Part shown: in pieces, positions 52,710-63,300 of the stretch
Position numbering within the stretch: position 1 is the first letter of the stretch
Layout of the letters: every line of letters starts with the position of its first letter
NCBI GenBank assembly: GCA_015232355.1
Contig: JADFZW010000001.1
Coordinates: forward strand, 186,001-250,000
DNA: 64,000 bases
Reading direction: 5' to 3'
Source: Oligoflexia bacterium
GTDB taxonomy: Bacteria > Bdellovibrionota > Bacteriovoracia > Bacteriovoracales > Bacteriovoracaceae
Notes under the pieces: generated by a model
Seen by the model: only the letters and a program-made list of their open reading frames with translations
Told to the model about the DNA's origin: nothing
Databases searched by the model: none
Translations under genes and position numbers: made by a program

Positions 52710-54124
52710 AGAATAAATTTCGATAAATCAGTTCTCTTCGCTAAATCCCCTACAGTCTTACTTACATACTTCGCATCGATCTTGATGGTCTTGCCCTCAT
52801 TTTCATTTGCTTTAAAGCTGATCTCTTCCAACATCTTTTCTAAAACCGTATGTAATCTTCTTGCTCCAATATTTTCTACATTTTGATTAATTTCAAAAGC
52901 AAGAGAAGCAATCTCTTTGATCGCCTCAGGAGTGAAATTTAGATTAACTCCCTCTGTGGCCATTAGTGCTTTATATTGTTTAATTAAGTTTGCTTCGGTC
53001 TCAGTTAAGATATTTATAAAATCATCGGCGGTCAGTGCTGCCAACTCCACTCTAATTGGAAGTCGTCCTTGCAATTCTGGCAATAAATCAGCTGGCTTGG
53101 CCACATGAAAGGCACCAGAAGCAATAAAAAGAATATGATTGGTTCTAACTGTTCCATGCTTAGTTAATACCGATGTTCCCTCTATCAGTGGTAGTAAATC
53201 TCTTTGTACTCCTTCACGACTTACATCCGCTCCCCCACTTTGTCTCTCTGAACGAGCACAGATTTTATCGAACTCATCTATAAAAACAATTCCATTTTGT
53301 TCAACGGCAGTGATCGCATCTTGAATCATCTTTTCTTGATCCAATAATTTATCACTCTCTTCATTCATAATTATTTTATAAGCTTCTTTAATGGCAATTC
53401 TTCTATTCTTAGTTTTAGTTCCAAATGCTTTTCCTAAAGCATCTCCAATATTCATCATTCCAATCTGAGCACCGGGCATTCCAGGAATATCAAAGGTAGG
53501 AAAGAGATTAGCATTATCATTTACTTTAATTTCAATCTCCATATCATTTAGTTCACCTTTAGCTAAAAGATCATGATAGTACTGGCGATCACCATCAATA
53601 TATTCGGGATTGCTTTCGATAGCATCGAGAATACGTTTTTCCGTATGCCCTTTAGCATTGATCTCCACATTTTTTCTAAGTAGCTCTTTAGTTAAACTAA
53701 TGGAGATCTCAATCAAGTCACGAATAATTTGTTCTACATCTCGACCAACATAACCAATCTCAGTATATTTAGTGGCCTCCACTTTAATAAATGGAGCATT
53801 TACTAATTTTGCTAATCTCTTGGCAATTTCAGTCTTACCAACACCAGTTGGTCCAATCATTAAAATATTTTTTGGCTGTACCTCTTCCTTTAAATTTTCA
53901 TCCAACTTTTGTCGTCGCCAACGATTTCTTAAAGCTATCGCCACAGCTTTCTTAGCATCATTTTGCCCTATAATATAGCGATCTAATTCCTCTACAATCT
54001 CTCTGGGAGTTAATGTTGGTGCTTGAACTTGTTCTGGAACTGGAACTTGTTCTTGTTTTGGCCCTTTGTTATTTTTATTTTTTAAAGCTGATGATGAGGA
54101 TGATGAGGAGGATGATTTATTCAT
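52706..54124 (-). CDS. hslU: HslU, ATPase subunit of the HslUV protease
   Basis: AAA+ unfoldase feeding Hsl[20 protein letters not shown] opens the fold, Walker A is [10 protein letters not shown], the pore-loop region [11 protein letters not shown], Walker [14 protein letters not shown], and it ends DLSKFIL, whose tail docks in HslV. About 35 extra N-terminal residues are a Ser run, Lys-Asn and Val-Pro-Glu-Gln repeats. The ATG at 54124 follows the hslV stop by one base, with GGAGATG upstream; the frame further upstream lies inside hslV and is not used. Confidence 0.97.
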   Translation of the reverse strand: MNKSSSSSSSSSALKNKNNKGPKQEQVPVPEQVQAPTLTPREIVEELDRYIIGQNDAKKAVAIALRNRWRRQKLDENLKEEVQPKNILMIGPTGVGKTEIAKRLAKLVNAPFIKVEATKYTEIGYVGRDVEQIIRDLIEISISLTKELLRKNVEINAKGHTEKRILDAIESNPEYIDGDRQYYHDLLAKGELNDMEIEIKVNDNANLFPTFDIPGMPGAQIGMMNIGDALGKAFGTKTKNRRIAIKEAYKIIMNEESDKLLDQEKMIQDAITAVEQNGIVFIDEFDKICARSERQSGGADVSREGVQRDLLPLIEGTSVLTKHGTVRTNHILFIASGAFHVAKPADLLPELQGRLPIRVELAALTADDFINILTETEANLIKQYKALMATEGVNLNFTPEAIKEIASLAFEINQNVENIGARRLHTVLEKMLEEISFKANENEGKTIKIDAKYVSKTVGDLAKRTDLSKFIL

Positions 54125-54125
54125 G

Positions 54126-54656
54126 TTATAACATCTCCACTGTAAATTTTGTGTTGGTGTAGATACATATTTCAGAGGCAATTTGCATAGCTTTCATCGC
54201 AATCTCCTCAGCACCAAATGTCTCAATATCAATTAATGCTTTAGCGGCCGCCAGTGCATATGGACCACCAGAACCAATTCCTATTAAACCCTTCTCTGGT
54301 TCTAATACATCTCCAGTTCCTGAAATTAAAAGTGAAACACTTTTATCTGCAACTGCCATCATAGCTTCCAATCTTCTTAAATATTTATCTGTTCGCCAAT
54401 CTTTAGCTAACTCCACTGCTGCTCTCGAGAGTTGCCGTGGATACTTATCCAATTTCTCCTCTAATCTCTCAAACAAAGTTAAGGCATCAGCAGTCGCACC
54501 AGCAAAGCCAGCGATCACTTGGCCATTGTGAAGACGTCTCACTTTTTTCGCCTCTGATTTTAAAATTATATCTCCCATCGTGACTTGCCCATCACCTGCG
54601 ATTACAACTTTATTTCCCTTACGAACTGAAACAATAGTAGTTCCATGCCAAATCAT
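54126..54656 (-). CDS. hslV: HslV, peptidase subunit of the HslUV protease
   Basis: Threonine peptidase of the proteasome family. The mature N-terminus is the Thr in [11 protein letters not shown] after a short propeptide. [13 protein letters not shown] and GNKVV blocks and [15 protein letters not shown] are diagnostic. 177 residues is normal. The ATG at 54656 is spaced nine bases from GGGAGA; a GTG one codon upstream is less suitable. Forms the two-gene hslVU unit, coupled to hslU by one base. Confidence 0.97.
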   Translation of the reverse strand: MIWHGTTIVSVRKGNKVVIAGDGQVTMGDIILKSEAKKVRRLHNGQVIAGFAGATADALTLFERLEEKLDKYPRQLSRAAVELAKDWRTDKYLRRLEAMMAVADKSVSLLISGTGDVLEPEKGLIGIGSGGPYALAAAKALIDIETFGAEEIAMKAMQIASEICIYTNTKFTVEML

Positions 54657-54679
54657 CACTCCATTTCTCCCTGTTATTT

Positions 54680-56278
54680 TTAATTACTTTTTAATTTTTC
54701 AAAAATTGCATGTGTTGCTAACACAACCATATTTTTATCTCTAAACTCCAAAAGCTTAACAAAAATTTTATTTAAAATATCACCATATTTAATCTTCAAA
54801 AGATTATAGCTTTCTCTATCTATCAAAATTACAATTTGCTGAGATTTTTTTTGCTCATCAATATAGGTTTCTAACTCCGTTATTCCCAAAACATTAACTT
54901 CACCAAATCCCTCCCAGGAAATTAGATTTACAACATTGTAGTACGGATATATTGAGTTAACAATTTTCCAATTAATTAATTTCTTTTCAGAATTTGAATG
55001 TGAATTTGAATGTGAATTTGAGTATAGTGCTGAGCTATCTAAAACATCTATTATTTTAAAGAGCTCCACATCCCTGGTTGTAGTGGTTGTAATTGGAAAT
55101 ATTAGTAACAACAAAACTAAAACAACTAATAAACGCTTATGTACAAATATAAATCCTCTATGAAATCTCTCTCCTAATTTAGTCATCGGGTAAGCGGCAA
55201 GTACAGCTAGTGCTGGAAAAGAGGGTACAATGTAATTAGAATACTTCCAACGAACAAATGAAAAAAACACCACTACTACGAAAAAGAGTGATGCAAATAA
55301 GATAACCACACTTTTAAATCTATCATCAAATCTATATCTCGCTTTCTTTAGAATAAAATCTCTGATAATAAAAATAACCCCGATGATTCCCATAATCGAC
55401 CATGGTCCCATATTTTCTAATAAATAATATGGATAAATTGAGAGCATAAAATCTTTTTGTCCTCTTCCTTGAACTATTGTAGAAAACAACTGGTTATTTA
55501 CATAATCCCAAAATATTATCTCTCTTCCCTCTAAATACAGCAGTGCTGGCCATAAACAAAAGAGAGCAGCACCCAATGCAAGCGATACCCATGGCATTGC
55601 ATTTTTAAAGAGCATGGAAATTTTTCCTGTTAATAACAAATGAACTACCACTGTCATAGGAATAATTAGTGCAGGAGGGCCCTTTTCAAGCAAAGCAAAT
55701 CCCAAAAAAGTTCCCGCTAATAACCAGTACAGTGGCCACTTCCAACGATCACGATCACGATCACGATCAAAATAATTCTTGTACGCTTGAAAATAAAAAA
55801 AGAGTGAAAACAAAACTAACATCATCAACGTTATATCTAAGCTTGGAGATCTAGCTTTTTTAAAGAGTGGAGGTAGTAGCGAAAAAATCAAACCTGAATA
55901 AAAAGCAAATACTCGATTCCCTGATTGTCCAACAAAATAGGTTAACAATACAATCGATACAAAGGCACAACTTACACTAAAAAATCTGGCACTAACCCAA
56001 CTAATACCAAAAATCTTAAAGAATATTCCCTCCATGATAAAGAGGAGTGGTGGATGTTGATTAAAAAGGGGATAATTAATTTCGCTCAAATACGGAGCAA
56101 TCCATCTGTTGTATAAGACAGCATTTTTTCCAAGGGCCGCATACAAATGACCATCGTGAAAAAAACCTCTTACCCACAAATGTTGATATAGTAAAACTAT
56201 TGCTGTTAAAAATACCAGCAAATAACTAATTTTCAGTAATCCTCTATCTCTATCTCTATTTTTTTCTCTATTAAGCAT
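54680..56278 (-). CDS. Integral membrane glycosyltransferase, GT39/ArnT-like
   Basis: 532 residues with about ten or more membrane helices. The first periplasmic loop holds [13 protein letters not shown] and [13 protein letters not shown], matching the acidic catalytic motif and the HPP segment of PMT/ArnT (GT83/GT39) enzymes that use polyprenyl-phosphate sugars. The C-terminal soluble part has a His-Ser/Asn repeat (near 425), and an Asp-Arg repeat lies in the middle (near 175). Acceptor may be lipid A or protein; nothing nearby decides. Sits between hslV and an unknown gene on the same strand. Confidence 0.82.
   Translation of the reverse strand: MLNREKNRDRDRGLLKISYLLVFLTAIVLLYQHLWVRGFFHDGHLYAALGKNAVLYNRWIAPYLSEINYPLFNQHPPLLFIMEGIFFKIFGISWVSARFFSVSCAFVSIVLLTYFVGQSGNRVFAFYSGLIFSLLPPLFKKARSPSLDITLMMLVLFSLFFYFQAYKNYFDRDRDRDRWKWPLYWLLAGTFLGFALLEKGPPALIIPMTVVVHLLLTGKISMLFKNAMPWVSLALGAALFCLWPALLYLEGREIIFWDYVNNQLFSTIVQGRGQKDFMLSIYPYYLLENMGPWSIMGIIGVIFIIRDFILKKARYRFDDRFKSVVILFASLFFVVVVFFSFVRWKYSNYIVPSFPALAVLAAYPMTKLGERFHRGFIFVHKRLLVVLVLLLLIFPITTTTTRDVELFKIIDVLDSSALYSNSHSNSHSNSEKKLINWKIVNSIYPYYNVVNLISWEGFGEVNVLGITELETYIDEQKKSQQIVILIDRESYNLLKIKYGDILNKIFVKLLEFRDKNMVVLATHAIFEKLKSN
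54990..55022. repeat. 12-bp in-frame repeat (His-Ser-Asn-Ser)
   Basis: Alternating GAATTTGAATGT units in the GT39-like gene, three imperfect copies. Confidence 0.8.
55746..55769. repeat. 6-bp tandem repeat, 4 units (Asp-Arg)
   Basis: Four perfect CGATCA hexamers encode alternating Asp-Arg in a loop of the GT39-like membrane protein. Confidence 0.9.
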
Positions 56279-56302
56279 TATCTAAAAAATCTCATTAAAA
56301 AA

Positions 56303-56785
56303 TTAACAAAAAATTTGAAGATTAAATTTGGGAAAATTCTCTTTTAACTCTTGATTAATTTTTCGAATCACTTCATCTGAAAAATATTTTTTTTGTGATA
56401 ATTCACTAAGTGAAAGTGAGTGCACTAACCCTATTTTGAAATCTTCACTCTCTTGATTATTTTTTTGCACGTATCGATATAAAATCTCTGCAAATTTTTT
56501 AACTTCATCAACTATATCAACATCTGTATTAACATCTGTATTAACATGGATGTAATTAAGAAAAAAATCTCTCGCAAACGCTCTAGTAACAAACAACTCT
56601 TTATTATTCTGCTGTTCCTGATGCCTTTCTTTTTGTTGTTCTCGCCTCACACTTATTGCACCATCAAAAAGATAGTCTAGCTCAACATAGTGATCAGGAA
56701 ACTCTGTTAATCTTTTATCACTAAACCATAAAATTCCTAAAGTATTTATATCAACATGATCTATCTGCATCTTGATCTTCTTCAC
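56303..56785 (-). CDS. Hypothetical protein downstream of nusB
   Basis: Not recognised. 160 residues, no signal or membrane segment. It has a conserved-looking start (INTLGILWFSDKRLTEFPDH, then YVELDYLFDGAISVRR), a Gln/Glu repeat in the middle, Asn-Thr-Asp-Val repeat units (about 80-92) and a helical C-terminus. It overlaps the nusB 3' end by 35 bases if ATG 56785 is used, or by 20 with ATG 56770. Position in the nusB-glyA-fab operon suggests a housekeeping link but gives no function. Confidence 0.55.
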   Translation of the reverse strand: MKKIKMQIDHVDINTLGILWFSDKRLTEFPDHYVELDYLFDGAISVRREQQKERHQEQQNNKELFVTRAFARDFFLNYIHVNTDVNTDVDIVDEVKKFAEILYRYVQKNNQESEDFKIGLVHSLSLSELSQKKYFSDEVIRKINQELKENFPKFNLQIFC

Positions 56786-57332
56786 TCTGCTTATCGGTTG
56801 AATGTTTGTCGGTTGACTGATTATCGTTTGACTTGCTTAAAGATTTTGCAATGGCATCCAAAACCCCATTGATAAAACCGCATGATTGTTCATCAGAAAA
56901 TGATTTTGCAATTTCAATTGCTTCATCCATCACTACTCTCTGGGGAGTATCCCGAAGGTACATCAATTCATAGGTTGATTGTAAAAGAATTGTTAAATCC
57001 ACCTTTGCAAGTTTAGCTATCGTCCAATTTTTTGAATGTGTCTCTATAGTTTTTTCCAACTCTCCATACTTAGAAAGTACTCCAGTAATGAGAGACAACG
57101 CGTATTCCATATTTTTACCAATTGGAATCTCTGGTTTGGCCAGCATCTTGGAAGAATCTGTCTCCATTGCAGACATCATCTCATTGAAATTTTCTATCGA
57201 CTGTAAAATATTTTTCCCCTCTAAATTCTCCACTGATTCTTTGATTCCTCGAAATTGTAGATGATATAAAAATTGAAATGAATATACTCTAGCAATTCTT
57301 CGTGGATGTACTTTAGAATGGAAACCTCTCAT
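56751..57332 (-). CDS. nusB: Transcription antitermination protein NusB
   Basis: All-helical RNA-binding protein acting with NusE in rRNA antitermination. HPRRIARVYSFQFLYHLQF opens the fold. A linker follows, then the conserved C-terminal half: SKNWTIAKLAKVDLTILLQS, TYELMYL, VVMDEAIEIAKSFS, CGFINGVLDAIAK. 193 residues is longer than E. coli NusB (139) because of a middle insertion and a Ser-Thr-Asp-Lys repeat tail. The 5' leader has an imperfect repeat of TTTTCCTTGAA (about 57340-57365). Confidence 0.94.
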   Translation of the reverse strand: MRGFHSKVHPRRIARVYSFQFLYHLQFRGIKESVENLEGKNILQSIENFNEMMSAMETDSSKMLAKPEIPIGKNMEYALSLITGVLSKYGELEKTIETHSKNWTIAKLAKVDLTILLQSTYELMYLRDTPQRVVMDEAIEIAKSFSDEQSCGFINGVLDAIAKSLSKSNDNQSTDKHSTDKQSEEDQDADRSC

Positions 57333-57390
57333 ACTTAAATTTTCCTTGAATTTTCCTTGAATTTTTCTATTAATTAAATCTTACTTTGTA

Positions 57391-58671
57391 CTACTTGATC
57401 GCAGGATACACTGGAAATTCTTTACACAAACTGATTACATTATTTTTTATCTCTTTTAAGAGTGTTGTATCTTTAGAATTCTTTAATGCCTTTGCAATCC
57501 ACAGAGCTATCTCTTTTACATGATTTTCTTTGAATCCTCTAGTAGTAATTGCAGGTGTTCCTAATCTAATGCCTGAGGTAACAAATGGTGATCTCTTATC
57601 TCCAGGAACCATATTCTTATTGCAGGTAATTGCAACTGTCTCTAAAATTGCTTGTGCCTCTTTACCTGACATATTAACTGAATCAGTTTTTACCAACATC
57701 AAATGATTATCTGTACCTTTAGAAACCAACTCCACTCCCTCTGACATTAAAGTTTTCGCCATCATCTGAGCATTAGCAATCACTTGTTGTTGATAGAGTT
57801 TGAAACTTGGATCAAGTGCCTCTTTGAAAGCAACTGCTTTGGCAGCAATCACATGTTCAAGTGGACCGCCTTGTACTCCTGGAAATACACTTGAATTTAA
57901 TTTCTTCTCCCACTCTCCTGCAGTAAATAGTGCTGAATTGGTGGCCAAAATAATTCCACCTCGTGGCCCTCTCAATGTTTTATGAGTTGTTGAAGTAACT
58001 ATATCTGCAATTCCTACAGGTGATGGATGAAGTCCGGCGGCAACCAATCCTGCAATGTGGGCCATATCCACCATTAAAATTGCGCCAACTTCATTTGCAA
58101 TCTCTCTCATTAATTTAAAATCAATTATTCTTGGATAAGCAGAGGCACCAGCAATAATTAGTCTTGGCCGTTCACTCTTTACCATCTCTCTCATCTGATT
58201 GTAGTTGATAGTTTCAGTTACTGGATCAAGAGCGTATGAGCGTATGTTGTAGATTTGACCAGAAAAATTAACTGGACTTCCATGAGTTAAATGTCCACCC
58301 TCATTCAAACTCATTCCCATAACTTTATCGCCTGGTTTTAAGACCGCAAAGTAAGCGGCCATATTTGCCTGCGCACCCGAGTGAGGTTGTACATTGGCGT
58401 ACTCAGCATTAAAGAGTTTTTTAAGTCTTGTACGAGCAAGTTCTTCAACTAAATCTACAAATTCACAACCACCATAATAGCGCTTCTGTGGATATCCTTC
58501 TGCATATTTATTTGTTAGAAGCGATCCTTGAGCTGACATTACCGCTGGACTTGCATAATTTTCAGAGGCAATAAGCTCAAGCCCCTCTTCCTGTCTCTTC
58601 CATTCACTCTTTATCAGTTCACTAATCTCTGGATCCATTTTACTTAAAGTAATAGCGTCTTGATGAAACAC
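57391..58671 (-). CDS. glyA: Serine hydroxymethyltransferase
   Basis: PLP enzyme interconverting serine and glycine with tetrahydrofolate. Signature blocks: [42 protein letters not shown], and the PLP Lys in [14 protein letters not shown]. 426 residues is standard. Within the fab-to-nusB operon, 69 bases after fabF. It supplies one-carbon units together with FolC elsewhere in the window. No unusual features. Confidence 0.98.
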   Translation of the reverse strand: MFHQDAITLSKMDPEISELIKSEWKRQEEGLELIASENYASPAVMSAQGSLLTNKYAEGYPQKRYYGGCEFVDLVEELARTRLKKLFNAEYANVQPHSGAQANMAAYFAVLKPGDKVMGMSLNEGGHLTHGSPVNFSGQIYNIRSYALDPVTETINYNQMREMVKSERPRLIIAGASAYPRIIDFKLMREIANEVGAILMVDMAHIAGLVAAGLHPSPVGIADIVTSTTHKTLRGPRGGIILATNSALFTAGEWEKKLNSSVFPGVQGGPLEHVIAAKAVAFKEALDPSFKLYQQQVIANAQMMAKTLMSEGVELVSKGTDNHLMLVKTDSVNMSGKEAQAILETVAITCNKNMVPGDKRSPFVTSGIRLGTPAITTRGFKENHVKEIALWIAKALKNSKDTTLLKEIKNNVISLCKEFPVYPAIK

Positions 58672-58740
58672 TTTTGTCTCCTCTGTTTTTTTCTTTAAAA
58701 ATTTAATTTAATTAATTAAAGTTTACGAATTGAATTTAGC

Positions 58741-59994
58741 TTAGCATCTTTTGAAAATCAAACAAGAATTTGTACCACCAAAGCCAAAAGAGTTATTTAG
58801 AGAGTAATTGACAACTTTTCTTTCAGCTTTATTGGGCACATAGTTTAAATCACATTGTGGATCAGCTGTATCCAAATTTATGGTTGGAGGAATAATTCCA
58901 TCTTTCATCGCAAGGATACAAAAAATTGATTCAATAGCACCAGCAGCACCAAGCAAATGTCCGATCATTGATTTTGTAGCACTAATTGATACTTTGTAAG
59001 CATGTTCTTTAAAAACATTTTTAATTGCATTTGTCTCTGCAACGTCTCCTAGTGGAGTGGCCGTTCCATGTGCATTGATATAATCAATTCTCTTCGCGGC
59101 CAAGTCCGCACTATACAACGCCTTCGACATACAAGAAATTGCTCCCTCTCCCTCTGGGTGAGGTGCAGTTGTATGATGAGCATCCGATGTAGCGGCCATC
59201 CCAACTAACTCTGCATAGATGCGCGCTCCTCTCAAAATTGCTCTCTCCATATCCTCTAACACTAAAACTCCCGCTCCCTCTCCGATAACAAAACCATCTC
59301 TATCTTTATCGAATGGACGAGATGCTTTTTCAGGTTCATCATTTCTCTTTGAGATTGCCTTCATATTAGCAAAACCAGAGATTGGTAAATATGATAAAAC
59401 TGCTTCTGCTCCTCCTGTAATCACAACATCATGATGGCCTAACATTATCTCATGGGCCGCGGCCATAATTGCATGTCCACTGGAAGCACAAGCACTGGAG
59501 ATAGAGTAATTAACTCCCTTGAATCCATGTCTGATTGAAATAAGTCCAGAAGTCATATTAGGAATAACTGCGGGAATAAAAAATGGACTAACTTTGCGAT
59601 GGCCACCTTCAAGATAACCCATACATGTTTGTTCAATGTGAGGAAATCCCCCCATTCCCACTCCCATGATTACGCCAATTCTTTCCTTCTGAAAAAAATC
59701 ACCATCAAACAATTTGGCATCTTTAATTGCTTCCTCACAGGAGTGAATCGCAAAATGAACAAATCTGTCGAATTTTTTTTGATCCTTCTCTGCAATTAAA
59801 TCAGAAGAAACAGTAAAATCTTTAACTTCTCCTCCGAATTTAACAGGAAGATCTTTCAGATCGAAGTTTGAAAAATTAGAGATACCTGAACGTCCCTCTA
59901 TGGCCCTGGCCCAAATATCATTCACATTAGAACCTAAACCACAAATAGCACCAATCCCAGTAATGGCAACTCTTTTAAGATTTTTACTATGCAT
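58741..59994 (-). CDS. fabF: Beta-ketoacyl-ACP synthase II
   Basis: Elongating condensing enzyme of type II fatty-acid synthesis. The catalytic Cys is in SSACASSGHAI, with His in NAHGTATPLGD and SMIGHLLGAAGA. GFGGTNSCLIF ends the fold. 417 residues is normal. It starts five bases after the acpP stop. The active-site context SSACAS is slightly different from the common TACATG, but all catalytic residues are present. Confidence 0.97.
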   Translation of the reverse strand: MHSKNLKRVAITGIGAICGLGSNVNDIWARAIEGRSGISNFSNFDLKDLPVKFGGEVKDFTVSSDLIAEKDQKKFDRFVHFAIHSCEEAIKDAKLFDGDFFQKERIGVIMGVGMGGFPHIEQTCMGYLEGGHRKVSPFFIPAVIPNMTSGLISIRHGFKGVNYSISSACASSGHAIMAAAHEIMLGHHDVVITGGAEAVLSYLPISGFANMKAISKRNDEPEKASRPFDKDRDGFVIGEGAGVLVLEDMERAILRGARIYAELVGMAATSDAHHTTAPHPEGEGAISCMSKALYSADLAAKRIDYINAHGTATPLGDVAETNAIKNVFKEHAYKVSISATKSMIGHLLGAAGAIESIFCILAMKDGIIPPTINLDTADPQCDLNYVPNKAERKVVNYSLNNSFGFGGTNSCLIFKRC

Positions 59995-59999
59995 ATTTT

Positions 60000-60230
60000 T
60001 TACTGCTTCTTTGATTCTATATAACCAACAACATCTTTAATTGATTTTAAACCTTCAGCCTCATTTTCAGGAATCTCAATTCCAAACTCATCTTCCATCT
60101 TCATCATAAGCTCAACGATATCTAATGAATCAAGATTTAAATCATCTATAAAGCAGGTATCTCCACTTATCTTTGAGGGATCAATCTTTGTAGCCTCAGA
60201 TACCAATTGAATTACTCGTTCTTGCATCAT
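60000..60230 (-). CDS. acpP: Acyl carrier protein
   Basis: 76-residue acidic four-helix protein. The phosphopantetheine Ser is in LNLDSLDIVELMMKMEDEFG. Carries growing acyl chains for FabD, FabG, FabF and FabH encoded next to it. Normal length. The initial MMQER suggests either of two Mets as start; GGAGG lies eight to ten bases upstream. Confidence 0.98.
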   Translation of the reverse strand: MMQERVIQLVSEATKIDPSKISGDTCFIDDLNLDSLDIVELMMKMEDEFGIEIPENEAEGLKSIKDVVGYIESKKQ

Positions 60231-60272
60231 AAATAATAACCTCCAAATAAAATAATGATAAATCGAAATATA

Positions 60273-61067
60273 TTAAATATAAAGTCCTCCATCAACTTTA
60301 ATAACCTCTCCAGTTATATAGTTTGATGTTTCACTTAGTAAAAAACAAATTAAATTTGCAACATCTCTGGTGGTTCCGGCCCTTCCCAGAGGAATTTTCT
60401 CGAGATAACTCTCTTTAATCTTATCTCCTAATGCTGACGTCATATCTGTATCTATCAATCCAGGGCAAACAGCATTACATCTAACTCTCTTTGATGACAT
60501 CTCTTTTGCATAAGATTTTGTAAGCCCAATCATTCCTGCTTTAGATGATGAGTATGCAATCTGCGCAGAATTTCCCATCAATCCAACAACAGAGCTAACA
60601 TTTACGATAGAGACATTTGGCGCTTTCAAAAAATTTCTCGTTAGCGCTGAAGTAACAAAAATAGCACCCTTCAAGTTTGTATCGATAACTGCAGAGATAT
60701 CTTCTTCTTTCAATCTTAATGCTAATTGATCTCTGCTAATACCAGCATTATTTACTAATCCAGAGATAACGTTTCCTTCCTTCAAAAAATCATTGATCGC
60801 TTTATTAACCTCATCATGATTAGAAATATTAAATGTAAGTGAACTAAATTTTCCTCCTAAATTCTCTATTTCCTCTCGTAATATCTTGGCGCCTTCAATA
60901 TTTTTTTCACTGTTCCTATAATTACAAACCACATGCGATTTTTGTCTTGCTAGTAAAAGCGCAACCTCTCTACCAATTCCACGCATGGAACCTGTAACTA
61001 AAATCATCTTATCTTTTAAATCTGGATAATAAACAATTTCCTCTGTCATCTTTATTATTTCATCCAT
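60273..61067 (-). CDS. fabG: 3-oxoacyl-ACP reductase
   Basis: Short-chain dehydrogenase. The cofactor motif is VTGSMRGIGREVALLLA; NNAG and the catalytic Ser-Tyr-Lys (VNVSSVVGLMG, then AYSSSKAGM) follow; it ends TGEVIKVDGGLYI. 264 residues includes about 16 extra at the N-terminus; an internal Met at 61049 is an alternative start. It begins one base after the fabD stop. Confidence 0.96.
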   Translation of the reverse strand: MDEIIKMTEEIVYYPDLKDKMILVTGSMRGIGREVALLLARQKSHVVCNYRNSEKNIEGAKILREEIENLGGKFSSLTFNISNHDEVNKAINDFLKEGNVISGLVNNAGISRDQLALRLKEEDISAVIDTNLKGAIFVTSALTRNFLKAPNVSIVNVSSVVGLMGNSAQIAYSSSKAGMIGLTKSYAKEMSSKRVRCNAVCPGLIDTDMTSALGDKIKESYLEKIPLGRAGTTRDVANLICFLLSETSNYITGEVIKVDGGLYI

Positions 61068-61068
61068 C

Positions 61069-62118
61069 TTAAGAATCCAACTCTTTTATTAATTCAGAAA
61101 ATGAATTCTCATCACAAACCGAAATAACTTTCATCTCGGGTCTGATTTTTTTTATCATGCCCTTTAGTACTTTACCTGGGCCAACCTCTATGCAAAGAAT
61201 CTCAGAGATTTGATTGTCAACATTTCCATTTTCAGATTGAGGAACTTTCATACTCTGAGACCACAGCACACTTCCGGCCACTTGGTTAACTAAATTCATT
61301 CTAATTATATTGGGGTCACTTCCCACCTTATATTCTTTAGCATCAACATTTGCAATATAAGTAATTTTATTTTTATTAAATTGTATCTTCTGTAACTCAC
61401 TCTCTAATCTTTGCGCTGCCGGTCTCATGAGTGTAGAGTGAAATGGAGCAGATACTTCCAATGGAACATATCGCACTCTCGATGGCGCCACTCTCTCCTC
61501 TAAAATTTTTATTACTCGATCGCATGCGGCCACATGACCGGAGATTACAATTTGATCTGGATCATTGTAATTTGCGGGCATCACTTCTTCACAGTTAACA
61601 CCATCACCACTTTTAGAAGCTTCTATGCATGCAGATCTTACACTCTCTTCTGGAACTTTTAATATCGCAATCATTTTACCAACACCCACTGGCACTGCTT
61701 CCTGCATATATTTTCCTCGAAGATTTACTACTCTTACTGCATCTTCAAAATCTAAAACTTCAGCGGCCACTAAACATGAGTACTCACCTACTGAGTGTCC
61801 TAGTACAAAATCAATTGCAATATTTTTAGAATCTAGAATTTTTTTTACTTCACTAAAGAGTGCAACTTCATAGGTAACTAATGCTGGCTGAGTATTTTGC
61901 GTTAATTTTAATTTCTCTTGTGGTCCATTAAAAACTATCTCTGATAAAGGATAATCAATAGTAGAGGAAAGAGCACGATCTGCTCTTACAAAGTATTCAT
62001 GAAGATGTTTATATTGAGAATTTTCAGAAGATAAAAATGATTTTCCCATTCCTACATATTGTGAACCCTGGCCTGGAAATACAATTATAATTGATTTTTT
62101 CTTTGTTGTTCCTGACAT
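61069..62118 (-). CDS. fabD: Malonyl-CoA:ACP transacylase
   Basis: Loads malonate on ACP. VFPGQGSQYVGMG opens the protein, the nucleophilic Ser is in GHSVGEYSCLVAA, and the catalytic His in VSAPFHSTLMRPA. 349 residues is a little longer than E. coli FabD (309). One base separates it from fabG. Confidence 0.96.
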   Translation of the reverse strand: MSGTTKKKSIIIVFPGQGSQYVGMGKSFLSSENSQYKHLHEYFVRADRALSSTIDYPLSEIVFNGPQEKLKLTQNTQPALVTYEVALFSEVKKILDSKNIAIDFVLGHSVGEYSCLVAAEVLDFEDAVRVVNLRGKYMQEAVPVGVGKMIAILKVPEESVRSACIEASKSGDGVNCEEVMPANYNDPDQIVISGHVAACDRVIKILEERVAPSRVRYVPLEVSAPFHSTLMRPAAQRLESELQKIQFNKNKITYIANVDAKEYKVGSDPNIIRMNLVNQVAGSVLWSQSMKVPQSENGNVDNQISEILCIEVGPGKVLKGMIKKIRPEMKVISVCDENSFSELIKELDS

Positions 62119-62142
62119 CGCTATAGTTCCTCTTAATTTCTT

Positions 62143-63150
62143 TCAATATCTCAAAACAGTTGAAGCGGATGTAAGACCGCCACCAAATGCAGAAAATAAT
62201 AACAACTGCCCACGCTTTATTCTGCCATCACTAACTGCTTGATGAAAAGCAGTTGGAATAGTTGCAGCTGAAGTATTCGCATAATCTTCAATATTGATAA
62301 TAACTTTTTTGGGATCTATTGATAATCTATCTGCAGTTGCTTCAAGTATGCGGTGATTTGCCTGATGAGGAATGAACCAATCTATTTCATCTATTCCCTT
62401 TAATCCTGCTGCCTCCACTGCTGATAAAGAAATTTCTGCTAAAGTTCTTACGGCAACTTTAAACATCTCTTTTCCATTCATTGTCAGATATCTCTCTCTA
62501 CTGGCCGCAATTTCTGGTGTGATTGGATTAACTGAACCACCATATGTTTGATAGAGAAAATCTCGTCCACTACCATCGGCACCAAGTTTAGTTGCTAAAA
62601 TTTCCGATGAATCATTTGCATCTTCATTTCTTCCAACTAGCGCCACACCACAACCATCACCAAAGAGAATACATGTACCACGATCGCTCCAATCAACTTC
62701 ACGACTAAGCATCTCTGATCCAATCACTAAAATATTTTTCATCATGCCTGTTTGAATAAATGCATTCGCGGTATTCAAACCATATAAAAAACCAGAGCAG
62801 GCAGCTGCAATATCCATGGCCGCACAGCCGTTAGTGATTCCTAATTTTGTTTGTAAAATAGTGGCACAATTTGGAAGACGATAATCTGGAGTGAAAGTGG
62901 CAAATATTATACAGTTGATATCGTTTGCAGAGAGATTGGCATTTTTTAATGCGATAAAAGCTGCATTCATCGCCATATCAGTTGGAAACTCTCCTCCATC
63001 TGTTGAAGAGATCCTGCGCTTTTTTATTCCTGTTCGCTCTGTAATCCATTGATCCGAAGTATCTATTGATCTGGCCAGATCATCATTGGTTACAACTTTT
63101 TGTGGATAATATAACCCTGTTCCTAAAATCTTCGCTCTATAAAGACCCAT
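62143..63150 (-). CDS. fabH: Beta-ketoacyl-ACP synthase III
   Basis: Initiates fatty-acid synthesis from acyl-CoA and malonyl-ACP. Catalytic Cys in AAACSGFLYGL, His in WFIPHQANHRIL, Asn in EDYANTSAATIP. The frame reaches a TTG at 63189, but the homologous start is MGLYRAKILGTG at 63150, giving 335 residues. It follows rpmF with no plsX between, unlike the common yceD-rpmF-plsX-fabH order. Confidence 0.96.
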   Translation of the reverse strand: MGLYRAKILGTGLYYPQKVVTNDDLARSIDTSDQWITERTGIKKRRISSTDGGEFPTDMAMNAAFIALKNANLSANDINCIIFATFTPDYRLPNCATILQTKLGITNGCAAMDIAAACSGFLYGLNTANAFIQTGMMKNILVIGSEMLSREVDWSDRGTCILFGDGCGVALVGRNEDANDSSEILATKLGADGSGRDFLYQTYGGSVNPITPEIAASRERYLTMNGKEMFKVAVRTLAEISLSAVEAAGLKGIDEIDWFIPHQANHRILEATADRLSIDPKKVIINIEDYANTSAATIPTAFHQAVSDGRIKRGQLLLFSAFGGGLTSASTVLRY

Positions 63151-63300
63151 AAAATAATATACCCCTACACCAAAGGAATAATTAAACAAACCATTCCCTC
63201 TAATTCAAGGCAATTTTAAAAACCACGAATTAAAAAATAAAAAAATTAAAACTTAAAAAAAAATTACTTAATTAAAGACAAAATACTTATGGTGTTGTGA

